Assembly: GCA_905215525.1 (NCBI GenBank)
Contig: CAJMQJ010000007.1
Coordinates: 62,001-126,000 of the forward strand
Source of the DNA: an uncultured bacterium
GTDB taxonomy: Bacteria; Actinomycetota; Coriobacteriia; Coriobacteriales; Coriobacteriaceae
Direction: 5' to 3'
DNA length: 64,000 nt
Of the stretch, positions 54,643 through 61,429 are shown one piece after another. Positions within the stretch are counted from its first letter, which is position 1, and every line of letters starts with the position of its first letter. The translations under genes were made by a program, and so were the position numbers. The notes below the pieces were generated by a model. The model was not told where the DNA came from. It made no database searches and worked only from the letters and a program-made list of their open reading frames with translations.

Positions 54643-55137
54643 TTACTCCTTAACGGTTTTCTGTAGCAGGCAGACGGCCCAGGCGCCGATTCCCTCGCCC
54701 TGGCCTTCCCAACCGAGCTTTTCGGTCGTAGTGGCGGCGACGCCCACGTTTTCGACGTCGACGCCCAGGGCATGGGCAAGGTTGGCGCGCATGGCATCGC
54801 GGTGCGGGGTGATCTTGGGTTGCTGGCAGGCAATGGTGCAATCGGCATCGACAAACTCAAAGCCCAGCTCGCGCGCATAGTCCATCACGCGAGCGAGCAG
54901 CACCATCGAATCGGCACCCTCGTAGGCGGGATCGGTGTCGGGGAATAGCTTGCCGATGTCTCCCCCGCGGCAGGCGCCCAGAATGGCGTCGGCCAAGGCA
55001 TGCGCGAGCACATCGGCATCCGAGTGGCCCAGCAGGCCGCGCTCGTAGGGAATGTCAACCCCGCCGATGATACATCGACGCCCCTCCACCAAACGGTGGA
55101 CGTCGTAGCCGTGGCCAATGCGCAGGTTACTGAACAT
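54643..55137 (-). CDS. ispF: 2-C-methyl-D-erythritol 2,4-cyclodiphosphate synthase
   Basis: IspF forms the cyclic diphosphate in the MEP route to isoprenoids. The 164-aa protein has the zinc ligands in IGHGYDVHRL and GLLGHSDADVLAHALADA, and the C-terminal ATTTEKLGWEGQGEGI. The start MFSNLRIGHG has GAGAGGA upstream and overlaps the end of ispD by 11 bases; a longer in-frame start would lie deeper in ispD. Confidence 0.96.
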   Translation of the reverse strand: MFSNLRIGHGYDVHRLVEGRRCIIGGVDIPYERGLLGHSDADVLAHALADAILGACRGGDIGKLFPDTDPAYEGADSMVLLARVMDYARELGFEFVDADCTIACQQPKITPHRDAMRANLAHALGVDVENVGVAATTTEKLGWEGQGEGIGAWAVCLLQKTVKE

Positions 55138-55855
55138 GGGGAAGGTCCTCTCCCTCGGCCATGCGGCCAAGCAGAATCGCGGTTACGGGACGCAAGTCCT
55201 CGGGCACCGTCACCTTAAGGTTATCGCGCGGGCTCTGGACGCAGCGGACACGCCCACCCATGCGCTCGACCAGCGACGAATCATCGGTGCCGATAAGGCC
55301 CTCGGCAATTGCCTCGGAATGAGCGCGCTTCATAGCATCGACGCTAAAGATCTGCGGCGTCTGCGCGGCCCAATACAGCTCGCGCGGCGGCGTCTCGACG
55401 ATGTTGTCGCCATCGACAATCTTGAGCGTGTCGATCGCGGGCTGGCCGCACACGACACCATCGAGGGCACGGTCGCTCACGAGCACGTCGATAGCGTGGT
55501 CGATGGCCTCGGTCGTAATGAGCGGACGAGCGCCATCGTGAATGGCGACGTATTCAAAGCCCGCCGGCACCGCGTGCACGCCGGCGCGGGTGGAATCCTG
55601 GCGGGTATCGCCGGCATCGGCAAAGCTGATGGGCGTGTCATAGTCAAACGGGTCGATAGCCAGACGACGCATCTCGGCACGACGCTCGGCAGGGCAAACC
55701 ACGACGATGTGGCCAACCTTATCGCTACGGTCAAACGCGCGGATGGACCAGCTCATAAGCGGACGGCCCGCTACATTGACGAGCTGCTTGCCACCGGGGT
55801 TACCAAAGCGCTGGCCGCTGCCACCGGCAACGACCACGGCGCATACGGGAGCCAT
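55127..55855 (-). CDS. ispD: 2-C-methyl-D-erythritol 4-phosphate cytidylyltransferase
   Basis: IspD joins CTP to methylerythritol phosphate, two steps before IspF. The 242-aa protein has the nucleotide-binding loop VVVAGGSGQRFGNPGGKQ, in which the third position is less tight than usual, then IHDGARPLI and AAQTPQIF. Its ATG overlaps the disA stop by one base (TAATG), and its end overlaps ispF, so disA, ispD and ispF are translationally coupled. Confidence 0.95.
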   Translation of the reverse strand: MAPVCAVVVAGGSGQRFGNPGGKQLVNVAGRPLMSWSIRAFDRSDKVGHIVVVCPAERRAEMRRLAIDPFDYDTPISFADAGDTRQDSTRAGVHAVPAGFEYVAIHDGARPLITTEAIDHAIDVLVSDRALDGVVCGQPAIDTLKIVDGDNIVETPPRELYWAAQTPQIFSVDAMKRAHSEAIAEGLIGTDDSSLVERMGGRVRCVQSPRDNLKVTVPEDLRPVTAILLGRMAEGEDLPHVQ

Positions 55856-56922
55856 TATGCGTTCCCCTGTTTGGTGCCCTTCATGCGGTACAGGGAGTCC
55901 GCAAGAATGGCAGGGTTGTTAACGCCAAAGTCGCCCAGGCGCTCCGGATCCTCGCTGATGTCGTCCATGAGCTCCTGCAGCGATCCATACTCGTCGACGA
56001 TTTTCTCGGCCACGCCGTCGCGCACGACGGACACGCGCGAAAGCGTGCGCAGGCCCAGCGGTGTCATGACGGAGTCCTCGTCCAGGTCGTCGTAACCCAG
56101 AACCGCCGCCACATGCTGTGGGTCGGACAGGTCCTTAGGTGTCATACGGCTTAGGTTGGCGCGAATCTTCTCGGCATTAGCCTCGGAAGAATCACTTGCG
56201 TAGTCGCGGATCATCAGGTCATACTCGGTATCCATGCTGGAGCCCGCGAGCTGCTCGAGCTGCATCTGCACGAGCTTGCCCTGGTTGCCCAACTTGACGA
56301 TGCAATCCTTAAGCTCGGTCTTTGCCTGCTGCATGATCTCGAAGCTCGAGAAAATGCCGGTGATGTCAGCGAGCGTAACGTAGTCGTCGAGCTCGAGGGC
56401 CGTCAGACGCAGCAGGGAGCGATCGAGCGACTGACGGGTGGTCTGGAGCGTGGCGACAAGCTGGTTGACCGAGCTCATGATGGTAGTGACGGGCTGGATC
56501 TCGTAGCTCTTGCCGTGAACGTACACGTTAACGACGGCACGACGGGCCGAGACTGAGATCACGATGGCATCGGTGAGCACCGACATGCGAGCGGCGGTGC
56601 GGTGACGCATGCCCGTCTCACTCGTGGCGAGCGAGGGATCGGGATTGAGGTGGAAGTTGGCGCGCAGGATCTGGGTGAGGTCGCCGTCGATGACGATGGC
56701 ACCGTCCATCTTGGAGAGCTCGAACAGACGGTTCGAGGTGAACGAAATGTTGAGCGGGAAGCCGTCGTTACCGGCAGCGAGCACGTTTTCGGTGTCGCCG
56801 ACGCAGATAAGGGCGCCCAGGTGACCGGCGATGATCATGTCGAGGGCGGTGCGGATCGGCTGGCCGGGGGCAGTCAGGCGGATAGCCTGTTCCATACGCT
56901 TTTGCAGCTCGTTCTTATCCAA
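55855..56922 (-). CDS. disA: Diadenylate cyclase DisA, DNA integrity scanning protein
   Basis: DisA makes cyclic di-AMP and pauses at branched DNA. The 355-aa protein has the DAC domain with KMDGAIVIDGD and the RHR motif in TSETGMRHRTAARMS, a helical linker, and a C-terminal helix-hairpin-helix region (VAEKIVDEYGSLQELM). The start is TTG (TTG GAT AAG), preceded by GGGAG; the only nearby ATG is out of frame. It is the first gene of the disA-ispD-ispF-cysS-rlmB-yacP operon; the promoter should lie in 56923-57060, where I find no clear box. Confidence 0.95.
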   Translation of the reverse strand: MDKNELQKRMEQAIRLTAPGQPIRTALDMIIAGHLGALICVGDTENVLAAGNDGFPLNISFTSNRLFELSKMDGAIVIDGDLTQILRANFHLNPDPSLATSETGMRHRTAARMSVLTDAIVISVSARRAVVNVYVHGKSYEIQPVTTIMSSVNQLVATLQTTRQSLDRSLLRLTALELDDYVTLADITGIFSSFEIMQQAKTELKDCIVKLGNQGKLVQMQLEQLAGSSMDTEYDLMIRDYASDSSEANAEKIRANLSRMTPKDLSDPQHVAAVLGYDDLDEDSVMTPLGLRTLSRVSVVRDGVAEKIVDEYGSLQELMDDISEDPERLGDFGVNNPAILADSLYRMKGTKQGNA

Positions 56923-57098
56923 GGCATCGCTCCCATCGTATACGCTCCATAAACGCTAAATAGTTTCTCACGGTTTGTCCCCGCGGCGCTCGCGAAATCC
57001 GATGCTTACAGAATGAGCGAACACCGCTAAGATGGCTAATTTGGGACGGGCTCTTTTGACTACCCAATCAACCATGTGCCAAGGTTAGTCTTTTTGTT

Positions 57099-57142
57099 GC
57101 TCCCCCAAGAGGTACACGCGGGCCCGCCCGCAGAGAGGGAGC
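57099..57142 (+). promoter_or_regulatory. Hairpin leader of mntP
   Basis: GCTCCC (57099-57104) pairs with GGGAGC (57137-57142), enclosing GCGGGC/GCCCGC (57118-57131). The outer arm covers the ribosome site GGGAGC 6 bases before the mntP start, so the structure would hide it. mntP genes are often controlled by Mn-sensing yybP-ykoY riboswitches; I do not see enough of that consensus to call one. Confidence 0.5.
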
Positions 57143-57148
57143 CAGGCT

Positions 57149-57727
57149 ATGGGACTCGCAGAGCTCGTGCTGCTCGCCGTTGGCCTTTCGATGGACGCCT
57201 TTGCCGTATCCATCTGCAAGGGTCTCGGCATGAAAAAGATCGACCTTAAAGTCGCCGTAGTGCTCGGTCTGTTCTTTGGCGGGTTTCAGGCCGGCATGCC
57301 CGTGATAGGCTGGGCGCTCGGCAGTCAATTCATGAGCATCATCGGACCCATCGACCATTGGATTGCCTTTATTCTGTTGGCCTTCATCGGCGGCAAGATG
57401 CTGTGGGAAGCCTTTACCGAAGACGAGAATGAGGGCGACAACAAGAATGCCGAGAAGATTGACCTGGGCGAGTACCTGATCCTCGCCATCGCCACCTCAA
57501 TCGACGCCCTAGCCGTAGGCATCTCGTTTGCGGCGCTCTCGGTCGATATCGTTCCCGCCGTATCGCTTATCGGCGTCACAACGTTTATCTTCTCCGTCGC
57601 CGGCGTAGCGATCGGCCACACCTTTGGCGCGCGCTACGAAAAACCCGCCACCATCGTGGGTGGCGTCGTACTCGTCCTCATCGGACTTAAGATCTTGCTT
57701 GAGCATCTGGGGATCCTCGCGATATAA
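57149..57727 (+). CDS. mntP: Manganese efflux pump MntP
   Basis: This six-helix membrane protein (192 aa) exports Mn(II). The N-terminal LLAVGLSMDAFAVSICKGLG and the second, repeated block LILAIATSIDALAVGISFAAL each carry the conserved aspartate that binds metal. The central cytoplasmic loop is acidic (EDENEGDNKNAEKID). GGGAG precedes the ATG but is part of a hairpin. Confidence 0.93.
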   Translation: MGLAELVLLAVGLSMDAFAVSICKGLGMKKIDLKVAVVLGLFFGGFQAGMPVIGWALGSQFMSIIGPIDHWIAFILLAFIGGKMLWEAFTEDENEGDNKNAEKIDLGEYLILAIATSIDALAVGISFAALSVDIVPAVSLIGVTTFIFSVAGVAIGHTFGARYEKPATIVGGVVLVLIGLKILLEHLGILAI

Positions 57728-57768
57728 AAAACGCCTCTCATAAGCTCAACGTCAATGCAGAAGTCTCA

Positions 57769-57836
57769 TGCAGACTTTTGCATAAGACCTTTTCGTGCAG
57801 ACTTTTGCATGTCATACTGATATGCAAAAGTCTGCA
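57769..57836. promoter_or_regulatory. HipB operators (three copies)
   Basis: TGCAGACTTTTGCAT occurs at 57769-57783 and 57796-57810 and in reverse at 57822-57836. The second and third copies form a 16-bp perfect inverted repeat (with one more base each side) around GTCATACTGAT. Repeated inverted sites just before hipB are the usual arrangement for autorepression. Confidence 0.8.
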
Positions 57837-57851
57837 CGTTAGGAGATCGCC

Positions 57852-58322
57852 GTGGATACCCTTCCCATCACCACACCGCGCCAAGCTGGCATCTACGTGC
57901 GCCAGGCACGCGAGTCGCGGGGAATCACCCGTGCGACCCTCGCTAAAAAAGCCGGTGTTTCGGAGCGCCTGCTCGCATCGCTCGAGCTAGGAGATGCCAC
58001 CGGCATTCGACTCGACAAGCTATTGGCAATCTTCAATGCTCTCGGACTGGCGCTCGCCGCTCAAGGGGATATAGGCGAAGCAAAAAACGAGCGACCAGTC
58101 GACGCCCCGCATGCCAATCCGCTACCTCGCAGCATCCCCAGGCGCCATCACACTCAACGTCCTCATCATCGCAACCGTCGTAGTACCGCCATTCCGGCTC
58201 TTGCAGATGCCCCCTTTACATCCGCACTCTACGACGAGGTCTTCGCCGATTTCGCCATGTCCAATCTCGGAGTCTCGATTGCCGCAAACGCATCTAACCA
58301 AACCAAGCCCGAAGGGAAATAG
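57852..58322 (+). CDS. hipB: HipB-type antitoxin, helix-turn-helix
   Basis: The 156-aa protein has an XRE-type helix-turn-helix (AGIYVRQARESRGITRATLAKKAGVSERLLASLELGDATG, residues about 11-50) and an extended C-terminal tail rich in histidine, arginine and proline in the middle, ending in SALYDEVFADFAMSNLGV. It should bind and block the HipA kinase and repress its own promoter. The GTG start has AGGAG at 6 bases. The tail is longer than that of short HipB proteins. The hipA gene follows after 3 bases. Confidence 0.88.
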   Translation: MDTLPITTPRQAGIYVRQARESRGITRATLAKKAGVSERLLASLELGDATGIRLDKLLAIFNALGLALAAQGDIGEAKNERPVDAPHANPLPRSIPRRHHTQRPHHRNRRSTAIPALADAPFTSALYDEVFADFAMSNLGVSIAANASNQTKPEGK

Positions 58323-58325
58323 CCA

Positions 58326-59630
58326 ATGGCCAGAACATCACTTCGGACCTTTATTTGCAGTGTACCTGCGGGAACGCTCACGCAAGATGAGAACGGTCTT
58401 ATCAGCTTTACCTACGATCATGACTATGACGGGCCAGCCCTATCGACCAACATACCCGTATCAAATCGCACATACGGCCAACAGGTCATGAATCCGTACC
58501 TGTTTGGCCTTCTACCCGACAGCGAGGACCAACGAAAAGCGATTGCCGCCGAATTCGACGTTAGGCCCAACAATCCCGTTGCATTGCTCAGCCATATCGG
58601 ACTCGACTGTCCGGGCGGAGTGCAGTTTTGTGCCGAAGAAGATGCCGACGCCGTCCTGCATCGCGCTGGCGAATACCGCCCTATAGACGACCACGAAATA
58701 GCTCTCCGTCTCAAGTCGATCAGAGATGACCGCGATGCATCGTGGATGGGTCTAGACGAAAGTTGGTCACTTGGAGGCAACCAGGGCAAATTCGCGCTCG
58801 CGTTCACAAACGGCCGCTGGTGCGAATGCATGGGCTCCTCGCCCACGACGCATATTTTCAAAAATGGCGTTATCGGATTTAAACTCGAGGCTCTCAATGA
58901 GTTTGTCTGCATGAAAAGCGCCCAGCGAGCCGGTATCGCAACGGCAAACGTCGAATATCGTATGTTTGAGGACGAACCTACCCTCATTGTTGAGCGCTAT
59001 GACCGCGTGAAAGTCGAAGACGGAACGATCAGGCGCCTACATCAAGAAGACCTCTGTCAGGCACTTGGGGTGATGCCCGCCCAAAAGTACACGGCAGACG
59101 GCGGCCCGACCACACGCGACATTCAAGAGCTCCTCGTAACTACGAGCCACCATCAACTTAACCTGCATCTGTTTACGCAGATACTGTTCTTCAACGCCAT
59201 TATCGGCGCACCGGATGCGCATGCGAAAAACTATTCCCTGCTCCTTGGAAACGACGGCGCAGCCATGATGGCTCGAATGTACGATGTCGCATCGGGCTTG
59301 GCGTATGAGAGCATGCGACGTCGGGCACGCCTTGCTATGAGCGTTGGCGGCGAAAATCGTGTGGGGCGCATCGGTCCAGGTGCTATCCGCCGATACCACG
59401 GTATGGGCGACCCCGCGCTGGAGACGGCGCTCACCGATGCCGGGCTATCCGAGAAGTTTTGCTTTGCGACCATGATGGACCTCGCCTACGAGGTACCCAT
59501 TTGCATGGAAGAGGTCATGGACGAATACGCCGATCTGCCCGGCATGACGGACCTGCGCGAACATATGCTCGGGCCCGTCCGCGAAAACTGCCAGCGCACC
59601 CTCGACCTCATCAAGGCGGATATGGGCTAG
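58326..59630 (+). CDS. hipA: HipA-type serine/threonine kinase toxin
   Basis: The 434-aa protein is a canonical HipA, the family that phosphorylates glutamyl-tRNA synthetase or other targets and causes growth arrest. The N-terminal subdomain has YGQQVMNPYLFGLLPDSE; the phosphate loop is SLGGNQGKFAL; the catalytic motif is IIGAPDAHAKNYSLL and the metal site MYDVASGLAYE. It is coupled to hipB (3-base gap). All kinase motifs are intact, so it is probably functional. A terminator-type hairpin separates it from the convergent pepD. Confidence 0.93.
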   Translation: MARTSLRTFICSVPAGTLTQDENGLISFTYDHDYDGPALSTNIPVSNRTYGQQVMNPYLFGLLPDSEDQRKAIAAEFDVRPNNPVALLSHIGLDCPGGVQFCAEEDADAVLHRAGEYRPIDDHEIALRLKSIRDDRDASWMGLDESWSLGGNQGKFALAFTNGRWCECMGSSPTTHIFKNGVIGFKLEALNEFVCMKSAQRAGIATANVEYRMFEDEPTLIVERYDRVKVEDGTIRRLHQEDLCQALGVMPAQKYTADGGPTTRDIQELLVTTSHHQLNLHLFTQILFFNAIIGAPDAHAKNYSLLLGNDGAAMMARMYDVASGLAYESMRRRARLAMSVGGENRVGRIGPGAIRRYHGMGDPALETALTDAGLSEKFCFATMMDLAYEVPICMEEVMDEYADLPGMTDLREHMLGPVRENCQRTLDLIKADMG

Positions 59631-59661
59631 ACGCCAATCAATTTCCCATTTCTTAAAAGAA

Positions 59662-59702
59662 GAGAGGGGGCACCCATCGCAAAAGCTCGGGTGCCCCCTC
59701 TC
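59662..59702. terminator. Terminator between convergent hipA and pepD
   Basis: GAGAGGGGGCACCC and GGGTGCCCCCTCTC form a perfect 14-bp stem. On the minus strand TTCTTTTAAG follows, so it serves pepD best; on the plus strand the T run is missing. Confidence 0.85.
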
Positions 59703-59757
59703 GTAATGTCATTTGCAATCCATCAGCAAAAGTTTTGGATCGCCGTTAATGCGACCT

Positions 59758-61215
59758 TTACGCGGCAAGGCGCTTGAGGACGTCGATGAGCAGCTCGTAG
59801 AAGCGCTCGGCAGAAGCGAGCTCCATGCTCTCGTCCGGGGTGTGGACATCAGAGAGCGTCGGGCCCACGGCGATGGCGTCCAGACCGTGCAGGGCCTCGG
59901 CAAACAGGCCGCACTCAAGGCCGGCGTGAATGGACTCGATGCGCAGCTCGGAGCCAAAGAGCTCGCGATAGCTCTCGACAAAGACGTCGCGGACCGGCGA
60001 ATGCTCGGCATAGCTCCAGCCGGGATACTCGAACTCAAACTTGGCGTCGAAGCCCAGGACATCGGCAAGCGTCTGCAGGCGGTCCTTGAACTCGTTCTGC
60101 AGCGAGGTGATCGAGGAGCGCGGGGACAGCATAATCTTGACCTGATCATCGGAAGTGGCGACCACGCCGATGTTGGAGGAAACCTCGACTGAGCCGTCGG
60201 TGGCGACGTTGCGGCGAATCACACCATTGGGGGCAAGACGCAGAGCGCGGATGAGGGCAAGCGCGGACTTCTCGTCCATGGCCTCGACCTCGGCGTTGTC
60301 GGCGATCTCGACAGTGCAGGTAAAGCCGGGGTCGAAGACCTCGAGCTCGGCGGTAACGTCGGCGATGATGCCACGGGCGATCTCGGCCGCGGCCTCGGCG
60401 GCAGCGTGGTCGGCGTAGACCAGAACAGCCTTGCACTCACGGTTGATGGCGTTGTCCTTGGTGCCGCCGTTGAAGCTGACGATGGCGGGCTCACCGGCAA
60501 CCATCAGGCGATCGATGATGCGGGCCATGATAAGGTTGCCGTTGCCGCGCTCCAGGTTGATATCGCTGCCGGAGTGACCGCCCAGCAGGCCGGAGATGTC
60601 GAGCGTGAGGGCGCTACCGGTCTTGTGCTCGCGCGCGATCGGGCAGGTGTAGGTAACGACGACGCCGCCGGCGCAGCTGACGGTGGCAACGCCCTCTTCC
60701 TCGGAGTCAAGGTTAATCATGGTGCGGGCGCTAATCTGGGACTTGTCGAGTGTCTCGGCGCCGACCAGGCCAGTCTCCTCGTCGGTGGTGAATACGCACT
60801 CGAGGGCGGGGTGAACGATCGAATCATCATCGAGAACAGTGAGCATCAGAGCGACGGCGATACCGTTGTCGGCGCCCAGGGTGGTGCCGTTAGCGGTGAG
60901 GACGCCACCCTTGACGACCAGGTCGATACCATCGGTCGTAAAGTCGTGCTCAACGGAGCCCAACTTGTCGCACACCATATCGATGTGGCCCTGCAGCATC
61001 ACGGTCGGGGCATTCTCGGCGCCGGCAGAAGCGGGCTTGCGAATGATGACGTTGTAGACCTCGTCCTGATACACGTCGAGGCCGCGCTCCTTGGCAAACG
61101 CAACCAGGAAATCGCTGATGCCCTTCTCGTTGCCAGACCCACGGGGGATCGCGCTGACCTCCTCAAAGAAATGGAACAGTTGGGCGGGCTCGTAGCCGGT
61201 GATCTTGTAATCCAT
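59758..61215 (-). CDS. pepD: Aminoacyl-histidine dipeptidase, M20 family
   Basis: This cytoplasmic metallopeptidase (485 aa) splits Xaa-His and other dipeptides. Metal-site motifs are VMLQGHIDMV, TLGADNGIAVA and FTTDEETGLVGAE, and the dimer/lid domain carries LLGGHSGSDINLERGN. The C-terminal IHAGLECGLFAE and GPTLSDVHTPDE are typical of PepD. The start MDYKITGYEP follows AAGGAGG; the longer in-frame frame is not conserved. Confidence 0.95.
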   Translation of the reverse strand: MDYKITGYEPAQLFHFFEEVSAIPRGSGNEKGISDFLVAFAKERGLDVYQDEVYNVIIRKPASAGAENAPTVMLQGHIDMVCDKLGSVEHDFTTDGIDLVVKGGVLTANGTTLGADNGIAVALMLTVLDDDSIVHPALECVFTTDEETGLVGAETLDKSQISARTMINLDSEEEGVATVSCAGGVVVTYTCPIAREHKTGSALTLDISGLLGGHSGSDINLERGNGNLIMARIIDRLMVAGEPAIVSFNGGTKDNAINRECKAVLVYADHAAAEAAAEIARGIIADVTAELEVFDPGFTCTVEIADNAEVEAMDEKSALALIRALRLAPNGVIRRNVATDGSVEVSSNIGVVATSDDQVKIMLSPRSSITSLQNEFKDRLQTLADVLGFDAKFEFEYPGWSYAEHSPVRDVFVESYRELFGSELRIESIHAGLECGLFAEALHGLDAIAVGPTLSDVHTPDESMELASAERFYELLIDVLKRLAA

Positions 61216-61370
61216 GGTGCCTCCTTGGCGCAACTGGTTAGACAGTAAGACATGCGACTTGTATATTCCCAGACTTTGCGTGCATAAACCAGTCGAAAAC
61301 GCCGAGCGCCCTCGCATCATCGGCTAACGGTGGACCGTATAGCGTAACGGTCACAACTTCCGCAGCTCTA

Positions 61371-61402
61371 CAAATCGAGGCGCCCTTTCCGGAGCGCCTC
61401 GA
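61371..61402 (-). terminator. clpC terminator
   Basis: TCGAGGCGC and GCGCCTCGA form a stem (61375-61402) 28 bases after the clpC stop; the following T run is weak (TTTGTAG). Confidence 0.65.
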
Positions 61403-61429
61403 TTGCGCGTATCAAATTGTCGCCACGCC

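Noticed and set aside
57061..57148. Standard yybP-ykoY riboswitch before mntP
   Set aside because: The expected conserved loops are not evident by eye; kept only as a hairpin leader of unknown type.
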